Below are positions 10,401 to 20,301 of a stretch of 21,541 bases of DNA, piece after piece (positions within the stretch are counted from its first letter, which is position 1; each line of letters opens with the position of its first letter). The stretch is from Larix sibirica (Eukaryota > Streptophyta > Pinopsida > Pinales > Pinaceae): the NCBI GenBank assembly GCA_004151065.3, contig NWUY0300019893.1, forward strand, positions 1 through 21,541, read 5' to 3'. The notes beneath the pieces were generated by a model. That model saw only the letters and a program-made list of their open reading frames with translations. It did no database searches and was not told where the DNA came from. The position numbers were made by a program, and so were the translations under genes.

Positions 10401-10964
10401 GTGGCAGCTCAATCCATTGCTTTGTTTTCATTTTACAAATCAAAGCTTAAGTATCATCCTATGAGAATTATGGTGCCCCCTGTTATTGATGAAAGTTGGC
10501 CATGGGATTTTTTCGATGGGGCTAGTCAGGATCGGAACAAGTTCAATGGCTTTGGATTTATAATTTTCTTGGATAGACAACATTATTTGCAAGCATTCAG
10601 TGGTCTGGGACCGGGGACGAACAATCAAGCAGAGTTTAAAGCCCTATTTTTTCTATTGAAGGTGGCATTCAGGAAGTTGGTTCTCAACGTGCAGGTTATG
10701 GTTTATTTAGAACTAGTGGTTAATTGCATCCAAGGACTAGCAGAAGTTTCACATGCTGGGTTGATATATTTGGTGGAACTGTTGAGATCTGTCCTGGATT
10801 CCTTTCAACTTATCTCATTCCAGCACATCAAGCGAGAATTCAATGAGGCAGGTGATTCATTATCCAAACAAGTGTTGTTGTTACATCAGGGTGCTCTTCA
10901 TTTGGAAGAATTTCAAGGGGGGACTGCTTTGAACTCTCAAATTATCCCTTTCTTGTATATCTAA
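10401..10964 (+). pseudogene. C-terminal RNase H domain of LINE ORF2
   Basis: A 187-codon open stretch with an RNase H fold. FFDGAS supplies the first Asp (10515-10517). NNQAEFKAL supplies Glu (10632-10634). The third acidic position, normally Asp in a GDS-type segment, aligns with Tyr (10704-10706) in VQVMVYLELVVN. The C-terminal AGDSLSK keeps Asp (10854-10856). The domain would remove the RNA strand of the hybrid. It is the most intact part of the element and ends at TAA just after 10961. Loss of one catalytic acid makes activity very unlikely. The preceding ORF2 frame is broken, so this is the end of the polyprotein, not a separate gene. A zf-RVT-to-RNase H linker probably covers 10231-10480. 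Confidence 0.85.
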
Positions 10965-11148
10965 ATTTTGGAGGCTTTTTTGGACTGGTTTTATCCAGTA
11001 GTTTTCAAAAATATCACTACTTTATGGTTACTAAAGCATACTAAATTGATAGTCGTCATTATTTTTTGATAAACATACTATTGTATGGCATTGAGGAATG
11101 TATTTTTGCTCCAACTTAAATGAAAATGCATTTTTTTCTTGGAAAAAA
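10965..11148 (+). other. LINE 3' UTR and A-rich tail
   Basis: This is a short non-coding segment between the ORF2 stop and the right target duplication. It is T-rich and then ends with an A run (11143-11149). No polyadenylation signal stands out. Confidence 0.5.
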
Positions 11149-11165
11149 ATTAAATGATCATAATT
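11149..11165. repeat. LINE target-site duplication, right copy
   Basis: This is the partner of 4648-4665. It directly follows the A-rich tail GGAAAAAAA (11141-11149), the expected arrangement for target-primed reverse transcription. The match could be chance in AT-rich DNA, but its placement at both expected boundaries argues against that. Confidence 0.55.
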
Positions 11166-11578
11166 ACTAGTTAATTGATGGTGTTGTTTTAATTTTATGC
11201 AAGTCGATGTTACTTTATTAATATAATTTATATTTAAATTAGATCACAAGGTAAGTATTTGATGACTCTTCAATTATTTAGAATGTGATGTACATGCAAT
11301 GAATTTATTTTCCAATAATGTTACAAAGCTATTCTAGTTTGATGCCAACCATTGAATACACAAACTTATTAGTCTACTAATTATATTTCATTTCAGCAAA
11401 ATATATTTCTAACTTTCACAATTCACATTTAATAATCCCACTTTCGACACTTAGCAAAGGGTAAACATTACTATGTAAAAAAATCTTTTATAAGTAATCT
11501 TTGGATTGCTACGATGCTTTTCACTTCTATTTTTAGGTCCAAGATTTTGTAGCAAAATAAGAAAAAATAATTAAGCGT
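11166..11578. other. Non-coding spacer
   Basis: AT-rich flank downstream of the LINE. I see nothing recognisable in it. Confidence 0.4.
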
Positions 11579-12018
11579 GAGAAATCATTTTCTAATAGTA
11601 CTTGGGTTGGATTTCGATTCTCTTTGCAACAATGGAATGCTACTATAGTCACTTGCATGCCTAAGGGTTTCCACATATCCTCGTAGATGGGAGGAGATGA
11701 GAATAGAATGTAGGGGTATTTCATCACGTCCCGGAAAACCCTATTGGGAATTTTTCCATGGTATTCAATAAATTTGATTGAGACAATCATTTCTTCCTAG
11801 TGATGTAGGTGGTACAAAATCTGAGAATGGAAAAGAAAATAGAAGGAAAATTTGTGTGGACAACAACATTAATATGGATTATGAGCATGTTTAAGCTTCT
11901 AATGGAAGTCTTACTCTGTGAGATGAATGAGGAAGATAGCATGTATGGGGGGATAAACCTTGAAAACGAGGAATCACATAGTATCAATGGTAATCAAGTC
12001 GTTAGACAACTTGTCATG
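11579..12018 (+). pseudogene. Possible 5' part of an unidentified decayed gene
   Basis: Plus-strand readings look protein-like in two pieces. One frame from 11579 gives REKSFSNSTWVGFRF through GFHISS and, after two stops, KTLLGIFPWYSINLIETI. A second frame from 11799 gives a hydrophilic reading, SDVGGTKSENGKENRRK, then MDYEHV and later HVWGDKP. Stops in the second piece cluster where CGA or CAG would be natural. An alternative open frame (11809-12069) overlaps it. I cannot name a family. The piece is followed by very AT-rich sequence starting with GT at 12019. Low confidence. Confidence 0.25.
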
Positions 12019-12289
12019 GTAGATTTTTTTTCATTTTTTATATATTTTTTATCTAATAATAATATGTAAAACTAGATGTTCAAATAATCAATTTATATAC
12101 GTCAACTATTTATAAAATAAATGTTTATATTTTTTTTTAAAAAAGTAATTTTTAATTTTCAAAATAATTAATTTAATATTTAAGTTTTATAAAACTTTAA
12201 TTTTATTAAAAAAATTAAAAAAATTCAAACTAAATCCAAAATACTATGCCCATCATATATCACAATTATATATATATTCCCCGTGACAG
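12019..12289 (+). other. AT-rich stretch with intron-like ends
   Basis: The stretch begins GTAGATTTTT after a protein-like reading and ends CCCCGTGACAG before a purine-rich sequence that can again be read as protein. Its interior is almost all A/T. That is what a plant intron looks like, but the GT and AG ends are common by chance and there is no transcript evidence here. Confidence 0.25.
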
Positions 12290-12805
12290 GTGGCACGAGA
12301 GAGAAAGGAGGCTCCAATGAACACGGGCCAGCCTACTCTAGATAATTGGACACCTAGCATGGGTAGGAAGACATATGGAGAGGATTGGGAGACAAATTTC
12401 ATGCAGTGACACCACCCTTTGAGCACAGGAATGATGGCAATGCAATACATTGAGAGTGGAGATGATTGGAAGCAAAGAAAATAAACGATGATAACCAATA
12501 TTCCAATATGAATTTTTTCCCTCGGTTTGCAATCAAATAGTTCCACCTTGTGTGAGCTACTAGTGCACAATTTTAGGCATGAATTCGACAATCACTAAGG
12601 TATGCCAAGAAGAAACCTCGTTAATTTCCTTCCATGTTTTGAATGCACTGGTTATTTTTTTGGTAGTTCTAGCAAGAGGAAATTTAATCATAGAAACCTT
12701 GAGGGTTCCCCTTTTGTTGTTGTCTTGCATTGTCTAAGGTTGTAAACTGTGAATTCGGGTCTTTGAGTTCAAGGCACATAAATGACGAAAGGTAGGCGAC
12801 CTTGA
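12290..12805 (+). other. Ambiguous weak-coding stretch
   Basis: The frame used by the better reading downstream (12806-13339) can be extended back to an ATG at 12317, but with stops at 12407, 12482, 12509, 12596, 12743, 12764, 12779 and 12803. A competing frame around 12380-12540 has a similar number of stops. The stretch is less AT-rich than its flanks. It may be the continuation of the same dead gene or unrelated. Confidence 0.25.
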
Positions 12806-13339
12806 TTGGAGCTGAAATGGAAACTAGGAAACACCCACATGTTGTGGGTCATTTAGGAGATGAGGGAAGCTAAATATTTCTACAATAGGGTTATCCCAAC
12901 ACCGAATCAATGCTTGAATGATAGCATGGAGACCTGGGTTGAGCAGGAGCAGGATGTGACTAATATGGATGTGATTCGGGTAGAAATGGGGTAGATGCTG
13001 GAATATGTGGGCATGTCTAGGACCCGGGATACCAAATTTATGAATACAATCACTCTTCATTGGCCGAAGATGAAGACCTTGTTAGGAAATGTTCTCATGG
13101 ACCACATGGAAGAGAAAAAGGAAATCCTTCTTCATCTTGATGAAACTCGGGAGTAGCTCAAAAGAGTGGAATCCACTCTTAAATTGATTTCCAAATCCCA
13201 AATTGAGCTAGGATCCAAGCTCAATGTGCTAGTCAAAGCTACTATGGGAATGGTCTTCAAGGAAAGGGTTGCAATAGGGAAGCCTAGCTCGGATCTAGTG
13301 GTTCCTAAAGAACCTTCCATTTTGTCTTATGACGCTTAG
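12806..13339 (+). pseudogene. Unidentified decayed ORF, coiled-coil-like
   Basis: One frame runs about 177 codons with just three internal stops (TAG at 12854, 12992 and 13154) and no frameshift. It ends at TAG 13337-13339. All three stops are one transition from TGG or CAG, and the surrounding reading is natural there. The protein is hydrophilic, with ELKWKLGNTHM, then KYFYNRVIPTPNQC, an acidic WVEQEQDVTNMDVIRVEM piece, a Lys/Met-rich segment, and a Glu/Leu-rich heptad-like stretch around MEEKKEILLHLDETRE and LKRVESTLKLISKSQIELGS. It ends in a Pro/Ser tail. It resembles a structural or nucleocapsid-like protein in style, but I recognise no family. Minus-strand open frames at 12824-13060 and 13132-13320 are shadows. 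Confidence 0.45.
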
Positions 13340-14224
13340 CTTTAGACTCTTTATTATCGTTTGTTTTTTAGATTACACGTGGTCTATTTGTTTTGGTGTT
13401 AATTTTGTTAGATATATCAAATTGATTATGCATATGCCTAGACTCTTAAGGAATTATGACAGCTATTATTGTTTTGATAGATGTTAGCTAATACATTTGA
13501 CTCTAGCCCTTTCTGGAAAACTAATGGCAAACTATGGTTTTGTGGTTGGTATGGTATGCCTAGTGGTAGACCAGCCACAAAGATCTATGTAAACTTTTTT
13601 ATTATATGGTAATATAATAGAAGAACTAGCTTTTATATATATATATGTGAAGTTTTAAAAACTTATGTATAAAACAATATGGGAAATTAGGATAAAGATA
13701 TTGTCTAATTACAAGATAAAGAATTATAATAAGGGTGTTGAAACATGATTGCAAAGTTCCTTCCATTTTTCATTGAGATATATTTTCCCATTTTAAGGAT
13801 TTTATTTGAAGATAAGGTTGTTAGTTGATCTTACTTTATACATTTTGATTTAAGTTTCTTTTAATAAATACATATTCGTAATTTTCATAAATAGTAAAAT
13901 CTCTCAAAATCCATAGATGTTAATCTCAATTTCCCAAGGTGAAGTTTAAATTTTCTTGGTGAGTTTTCCTTTACTTTTTATCCATACTCGAAGAATGTTT
14001 TTAGATTCTTCAAGCTTTATTTGTTGATGTGGATAGCGTGACCAATGGGTTCTTGATATTATTAGCTTAATAATTTCTAGTAATCCTTACCATATATCTC
14101 TTTCAATATTTAAATACACACCCAAATCATACCAAACTCAAAACGGTAAATACAACAAGAGCCAAGAAGTGGAAATGTCCCCGGTAGTTACAGTTGTTGC
14201 AAGAGAAGATATCAGCAACGTCAA
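13340..14224. other. AT-rich spacer
   Basis: No coding frame is supported. A short TA dinucleotide run lies near 13634-13646. Confidence 0.4.
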
Positions 14225-14790
14225 GTGTGGTGCTAAGGTTATGTTTTATATGAACCATTGGTGAAAGAATCCAATCAGGCTGCAAAAATAGAGCAACACT
14301 TTGTTTAAGATAAGTCAAACTATCATCAATTTACAATTTCAATTTCAATTTCTTGCAGTAAATTGCATACTAGCATTGCTTTGGAAATAACAATTACTCA
14401 GAAATAAAGTATTACCTAACAAAACCATACCTAAAAACACATAATTGAAGACCTAAATTGCAATTGTATCAACCATTGATATAAGAATCCAATCAAGTAT
14501 TACTGTGACAAATTCATACTTAAAAACACAGAATTGAATATCTAAATTGCAATTGTATCAACCATTGATGAAAGAAGCAAATCGGGATAAAATATAGAGC
14601 AACACTTTGCTTAAGATAAGTCAAACCATTATCAATTTACAATTTAAATTTAAATTTCTTGCAGTAAATTGCATAGCATTACTTTGAATATAACAATTAG
14701 ACAAGTCAATGTGAAGTGTAAGTCAGAAATCAAGTATTGTTGTGACAAAATCATACTTAAAAAAACAGAATTGAAGACCTAAAGAAGGGC
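14225..14790. repeat. Nested direct-repeat block
   Basis: A unit of about 150 bp containing GAGCAACACTTTG, TTAAGATAAGTCAAAC, TCAATTTACAATTT and TTTCTTGCAGTAAATTGCAT occurs at about 14254-14406 and again at about 14561-14732. The offset is 306 bp (14291 versus 14597). Between and after these lies a second unit with CATACYTAAAAAMACA and GCAATTGTATCAACCATTGAT, seen at 14426, 14515 and (first part only) 14752, with offsets of 89 and 237 bp. The arrangement suggests successive unequal duplications. Small AATTTC and AAATTT triplications occur inside the units. There is no coding content. Confidence 0.75.
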
Positions 14791-17199
14791 TTTTCTAGTG
14801 CTTTCAAATTTTTCTAGCTTGTGGTTTTCAGGGACCATCACATCAACTCAAATAGGCATATAACTCCTACCATGCATTTCTGGCCTCATTGAAGAGAATA
14901 TACCATTATCAAAGAAATGTAGAACAAACCTAAGTTGTTGCAATGATGACATAGAAGCATTTGAATGAAGGAAAGATTATATTTCATTTTCAATTGTCAC
15001 TAGCTTTAGACATATATGCCATGGAAATATCATTCACAAAGTTTCACAATTTCCAGTGGAGGCATCCAATAGATTTGGAGAACAGTTATTCAGTTAGCAT
15101 ACATTTTTATATTTATGTATGTGTCTTGTGCTATGAGCAAAAAAACAAAGAAACTATAGCAGATAACAGTTTGCAGAACATGTCTTGTATTTTTTTTTGC
15201 GTTTACAAAAAGATGTTGATAATTGTTCATTGTCACATGCACTAGAATGGTAGGCATGACCAAAAAGAGTTGTCGTTGTCAAAGGCACTGGCATTGCAAC
15301 AGGTGTACCTATTTCTACAAATTGTGTGCAGAATATAGTAAAATGACTTAGTTGAATCGTGAACAGCAAAACTGTAAACATTAGTTTCTATCATATGGAA
15401 TGCCTAGAAATAAGAACAAAACAAAATTAGATACAAATGCATATGTCTAAAGTAGCTATGATATATTTAGAAAACAAAGAGCAAGGCATGAAATCTGGAT
15501 TGTTTCAAATGACAAGAGTGAAATAACAAATGAGAAGAACATACAAACCTACTTACAACAATAGGTAGCCTACTTACTTACTTGAGGATATGTGTTTAAG
15601 ATACTAATTTCCAAAAGAACACTTCAAAACTAAGTTGAAGAGTGCTAGTGTTTAAATTCTAGTTTTAGCACTTACTTTTTAGGTTAGATATTTGTAATGC
15701 TTGTTGTTATAAATGCAGATATTTGGAGCAATAATGGTGTCTTATAACAATAGGAAAAAATCATGCCTCATAAATGAATAGAGTAACTACAAACTAGACT
15801 AGGAATAAGATGAACAACAAGACCTAAGTGTATTGATTGAATAAAAATTCTAGTTGTTTATACGTATCATCAACTTGTATCTTAACTAAACCTGAATTTG
15901 GATTTTGAGATGAAAAGGCATAAATAAATTATTAAATTAATGCACAATGTTTTCCAAAAATCAAAGATTAAATTGATTTAGTATGGTTGTAAAAATTAGC
16001 AAACTTCCTAAATATGTAAGAGTTCTAGTACAATAGATTTGTTTAGCCTCTAAGGATGCTTAAAAGAGAGCTAATGGAATCCAATCTCAGCATAGATATA
16101 AGGCCAAACCATGCTCACAATTTCTGGAAACGAAGAACAAAAAACTAATCTGCAATGTCAACCTATAACTCTATCTTTAATTGTGACACATTTCCTTTTG
16201 TGTATGCATATCCCATGTTTAAATCCATGGATTAATTGAAGACTTTGTTGCATTTTTATTTTGCAATGTCACATGAAAAATGTGCCTAATTAAATTGACA
16301 AGCACAATTTCCACTGATGAAAACAATTAATAAACTCACTGGAAAGAACAATCATGCAGAGCACTTGCATAGTTGTTCTACTATCTATATTTCCAATCAC
16401 TTATGAAAGTCTAGTGTCAATGTTTACTAGTTTTAGGCTACCAAGTAATTTTGGAAATAAATCATGAATTAAATTAAATTAGACAATTGTTTCTGCAGAC
16501 AAGGATATCATGAAGCGAAGGTAGAAACATACCAATAGCCAATGGTTGGAATCGATGATCTTTTAAATGGCCAATATGACTGAAAAACATTATAAATCAA
16601 AGAAGAGCATGATTTTTTAAATTGTCTCAAGGGAATAGTGTCCAAAAGGACAAAATCATCCATATCCAAAATAGTTGGCTTCCAATGGGGAATATGAATA
16701 ACTGAGAATTGTTAGCACCCCATAGGCTTAACTATTTGCATTCAACATGCAATTTTTCTTGATTCTCAACAAGCTCAATGTCCCTATGAAAATTGAACCT
16801 ATATTCAAATTGGACGCCAACGAATCACGGTATCAAAATGCTACAATTGATAAGAATAGCATACTTGAACTATTATATGTATGCCTCCACCACTCCGTCC
16901 TGGTTAAATTCTCTAATAGTTTCTCATATCATAATCGCCAAACCAAGCTTACTATATAATCCCAAAACCAAAAATTACTTGGTTCTATTCCACGAAAATG
17001 AGGGCATTAAAAACTCGCGGCAGAAAAGAGTTCATTGTAAAAAATGGAACGACCATAGATGACCATGAATACAGACAATGCAGGTTGATTACTATAAACA
17101 TAAACAAATGTCATAAACAAAGCTCTACAAACCAACACATAGAGTTTAAGAACATAACAATATTATACCAAAACCACCAAATAGGAAAAAAAACACAAA
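14791..17199. other. Long non-coding stretch
   Basis: About 2.4 kb of AT-rich sequence. The short open frames here (for example 14961-15245, 15154-15381, 16747-16959, 16793-17062) overlap one another, have no recognisable domains and carry composition typical of random AT-rich DNA. I see no LTRs, RNA genes or clear splice structure. Confidence 0.45.
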
Positions 17200-17482
17200 G
17201 ATAGAAACCCATATTCTTATGTACCTACATCATAGAACAAGCACATTGAACCACCACCAGCACGGGACCGTGCAACTCTCTGAAATCACCACTCTACGAA
17301 AACAACACCATCAAATTTTTTATGCATACCCACACCATGAAACAACCTCACCATACCATCAACACCACCACAATAGAATTCACCAACAAACACTCCGACC
17401 ACCAGGAACACAACCAAATCGAATGCTGCTACCATCGTCCACAGAAATCCTCAACAACAAGAAAGCGATGATCCCCCCGCCT

Positions 17483-17528
17483 CAATGAAAACAATGGAAA
17501 CTACTACCCCAATGAAAACAATGGAAAC
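17483..17528. repeat. Short tandem duplication, 27-bp period
   Basis: CAATGAAAACAATGGAAAC occurs at 17483 and again at 17510, separated by a short C-rich piece. Confidence 0.7.
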
Positions 17529-18144
17529 CAATGCAGTAGACCACAATCCAGGGCAATTCAGCCACAGGGAAAACACCAAAAACCAACCCCAATAGCGGCC
17601 TTCTACCAAACAACCACCATATCACTATGAAAACAACCACATCATTGGACCACCAAACACTTACAAAATTCCACCAAAATACAAAGAAACAAGACACAAC
17701 ACAAACTCAAACCAACAAAATTCATGTCAAACACCAAAACCATCATATAAACCCCTCACCACCCTAGGCCCTCATCCTCTGATGAGACTCGTTTGTCCAT
17801 TATGGTGAAACCCATTAACAAACCCCTAAACAATGCAATAGAGCCACTCCTGACCTGACCATCCAAGAAATAACACTGCAATAAACCACTCGCCAATGTG
17901 TAGACAATCCAAGTCCATAGCACAACACCCTCGCCCACGTACTACTGCATTAACACCCTTTCTTATGTCATCCCACTACCCCATAGACGGTCACCAAAAT
18001 CAATAGTCGCGTAAGTCGCCCTGCCCCCACTGAACAACTTCCACATCCCACATTTAAACAAGAGTTATGGCATCCTCCATTATCAGAAAGAAATATCGAA
18101 CATGTGTTATGCAATGACCTTCCAATGGAATATTTTAAGGGATG

Positions 18145-18157
18145 AGCTCTAATGCAA
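18145..18157 (-). other. Possible minus-strand primer-binding site
   Basis: On the minus strand this reads TTGCATTAGAGCT. It matches TGGTATCAGAGCT, the initiator-Met tRNA primer site of plant LTR elements, at 10 of 13 positions with three differences. The preceding minus-strand bases are TATCA, the CA end expected of an LTR. A matching LTR pair was not found in the window. Confidence 0.25.
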
Positions 18158-18470
18158 TGATATAAAACAAAAAAATCCCAAAAATATATTAAGACCGGTA
18201 TGAATGTTGACACAAGCTCATACTGGTACATTAGGAAAATGCAAAAATTTTTAAAATGGTTGTTGAATTAATCCACCTCCATGAATGCTATGTGTCCCTC
18301 GTTAAGGACATAATAAGATAATATTTTAAAGATGCACATTGAATATATGTTCAAAAATGTGTCATTATGTTGTTTGGTTGAAAACAATAATGAACACTAT
18401 CTACTACTGAATAGGTGGGGATGGAAATCAATGGTTAATCTCAGGGTTCTATTCCATAGGAAGAAATCAA

Positions 18471-19114
18471 TTTTAGAACATTAAAACCCACTCCATACTT
18501 AGGATATCATTTATTAATCATTTTTGGTTAATTTCCTAAGTGTTGACTNTGATTAATTTCCTAGGTGTTGACTAGGTAGTTGGCCTAATTTTGGATTCAT
18601 AAGCCACCACTTGCAATCATAAGTCATAGGATCACACTTGGCATGATTCTTGATAAGGTTTTGTCTATTTTTAGACTGGCCTGGAATATTAAGTGCGCCT
18701 TCCTGTTTTAGATAGTTTTACTCTGCTTTTTCTACTTTTAGATGATAAGGTAAAGCTAGTTTGACTTGGAAACAGGATATTTTTAGCCAACTCACCCTCC
18801 TTATTTTTATTCTCTCCAAAATCCATAATTTAGTTACTTTTCCATCAGTCAACACCTCACATTCCTGCTTTTTCCAATTTGTGAGCCTTAGGAGTGATTT
18901 CGAAAATGATTTTGTTACCTAGGGGGGTTTTTCACAAGTTTAGTAAGCCTGCTTTTGTGAGGATTTCAAATTCCTTCTTTGGACTTCAAATATATGATGT
19001 AATTATATATTTGGANCAATAGACTTTTATTGTGTGCATCAATTCAATGACTGTTTTGAGTGATCTATGACTAGTTTTTGCTTTGAAAGATCAGACTATG
19101 AATTGATTTTCACA
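18471..19114 (+). repeat. 5' LTR of the copia element
   Basis: The left boundary is set by the match of TTAGAACATTAAAA, CCCACTCC and TACTTAGGATATCAT with the sequence starting at 21486. The right boundary is set by the ACA immediately before the primer site. The length is about 644 bp. The 3' copy starts with TG, while this copy starts with TT, so the terminal G is mutated. A TATA-like stretch (AATTATATAT, 19001-19010) lies near the 3' part and could be a promoter. Two undetermined bases occur (18549, 19016). Confidence 0.75.
18528..18573. repeat. Short tandem duplication inside the 5' LTR
   Basis: TTAATTTCCTAAGTGTTGAC (18528) is repeated as TTAATTTCCTAGGTGTTGAC (18553), a 25-bp period with one difference. 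The undetermined base 18549 lies between the copies. Confidence 0.75.
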
Positions 19115-19127
19115 TGGTATCTGAGCT
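19115..19127 (+). other. Primer-binding site, initiator-Met tRNA type
   Basis: TGGTATCTGAGCT here matches the plant copia primer site TGGTATCAGAGCC, with two differences. It lies directly after the LTR end. Confidence 0.8.
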
Positions 19128-19244
19128 CAATTAGCAGCATTATTCTCCTGTTATTTTTTGTAGGATCGAACCAGTATCTCAGGGGCGCAACTCAGTCTCA
19201 CAGGGGTGCAATCCATCCTTATAGGGGCACAATTCAGTGAATCT

Positions 19245-20300
19245 ATGGAGCAATCTCAATCAATCATCTTGACTCCATTCAACTATTTTGATTGGAAGGT
19301 ACATATGGAGATTATGTTGAGGATCAAGGACCTCTACAGAGTGACTATGGCTACTAAAACTGAGCCTACTGCAATCATAGAGAAGGCCAAGTGGCATAAT
19401 AGAAGAGATGAAGCTTATGGTCTCATGTGTCTCAGTACTTCCAGGGATCTTCTTTTCCATCTAGATAGTCTTACCACTCCTAATGAAGTTTGGATCAAAC
19501 TCCAAGCTTTATTTGGAAAGCCTAATGAATTGAGGAGCCACCAACTGGAGAATGAACTAGTTTCACTTAGTCCAAGCAATTTTGATACCCTACAATATTT
19601 TTTCTCCAAGTTCAATTGTTTGGTTCTTCAATTGAAGTAGTGTGGGATTGAAAAGAAAGATGATCAATTGGTCTTGGCCATTCTTTCAAAATTGGGCCCT
19701 AATTACTTAGTCTTTTTTTTACCTTCTATGCTACCAAACTCACAGTTCAAAACTAGAAGATGCCTTCACTAGTAGAATTCATGGAATCACTCACTCGAGA
19801 GCAAGACAAGTTGGTCTTGATTGGTATGATAAAGCCATCAAAATATCATGCTTTGGCTGCTGGAGATTCAAAGAATTCTAAAGGAAAGAAGAAGTCTAAT
19901 CCCAAAAAGGCACCAGATCAAAAGAAAGAGAATCAAAAATCACATGAGGATCCCTCAAGCTCCAAGAAGAATCCACAGAAGAAGAAAGAGAAGAGAAAGT
20001 GTGTATACTGTAATAGGGAATTTCATCTTGAGATATCCTACATGAAGAATACCATTGACATGATGTCTCAACTTCTTGATAAGAATAGCATCCCTCTTCT
20101 AGATGCTACAAGGAGGAAGGAAAGAGGTTCAAATTATGAATACAAGGAGAGAGCTCATGCTTTGATGGCCAGCACATCAAAATCTTCTTCTTTCATCATT
20201 GATTCTAGAGCATCCAAACATATGGTGTCCACAAGAGAGTCTTTTTCCTCTCTTGATTCTTCTGGTGGTCCAACAATTGTGTTGGGAGATGACTCTAAAA
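19245..20300 (+). pseudogene. copia gag-protease relic
   Basis: ATG 19245 begins MEQSQSIILTPFNYFDWK, the typical copia gag start; an upstream in-frame ATG at 19206 is less likely. A UBN2/gag-type helical domain follows, with DEAYGLMCLS and LTTPNEVWIKLQALF. TAG 19638 interrupts a CGIEKKDDQLV segment. At a T8 run (19713-19720) the frame shifts, and TAG 19754 sits just before KMPSLVEFMESL. A Lys/Ser-rich basic region leads to the knuckle CVYCNREFHLEISY (Cys, Cys and His kept, last Cys replaced by Tyr). The protease active site reads IIDSRASKHM, with Arg for the Gly of DSG, and is followed by GGPTIVLGDDS. The protein packaged RNA and processed the polyprotein. It is not functional now. Confidence 0.8.
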
Positions 20301-20301
20301 N

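Larger units (their letters stand above)
4666..11148 (+). mobile_element. Decayed plant L1-type LINE with RNase H
   Basis: This is a non-LTR retrotransposon of about 6.5 kb. The order is a 5' region, ORF1 (DUF4283-like domain and degenerate CCHC knuckle), then an ORF2-type region with AP-like endonuclease, reverse transcriptase, C-terminal connection, zf-RVT-like segment and RNase H. A short 3' UTR with an A-rich end follows. An ORF2 with an RNase H at its C-terminus is known in plant L1 lineages. The length and the flanking duplication suggest a full-length insertion rather than a 5'-truncated one. It is broken by many stops and by frameshifts, at least two of them at T8 runs (6932-6939 and 8255-8262). 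No LTRs flank it. Confidence 0.85.
17200..18240. other. A/C-skewed block, possible minus-strand element
   Basis: The plus strand becomes rich in A and C with little T and G (many ACCACC, AACCAA and CACCAA pieces), so the minus strand is G/T-rich. This contrasts with both flanks. Minus-strand open frames (17482-17697, 17756-17938, 17968-18231) are W/V/F-rich products of that skew and look non-coding. G/T-rich leaders of this kind occur in non-autonomous LTR elements. The possible primer site at its right edge would fit a minus-strand element, but LTRs were not found. Confidence 0.4.

Noticed and set aside
14961-15245. 94-codon open frame
   Set aside because: It has no domain and no supporting context. 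It is overlapped by an opposing frame, and its length is expected by chance in 2.4 kb of sequence.
17482-18231. Three minus-strand open frames encoding W/V/F-rich proteins
   Set aside because: They follow from the G/T-rich minus strand, have no conserved motifs and may not be coding.
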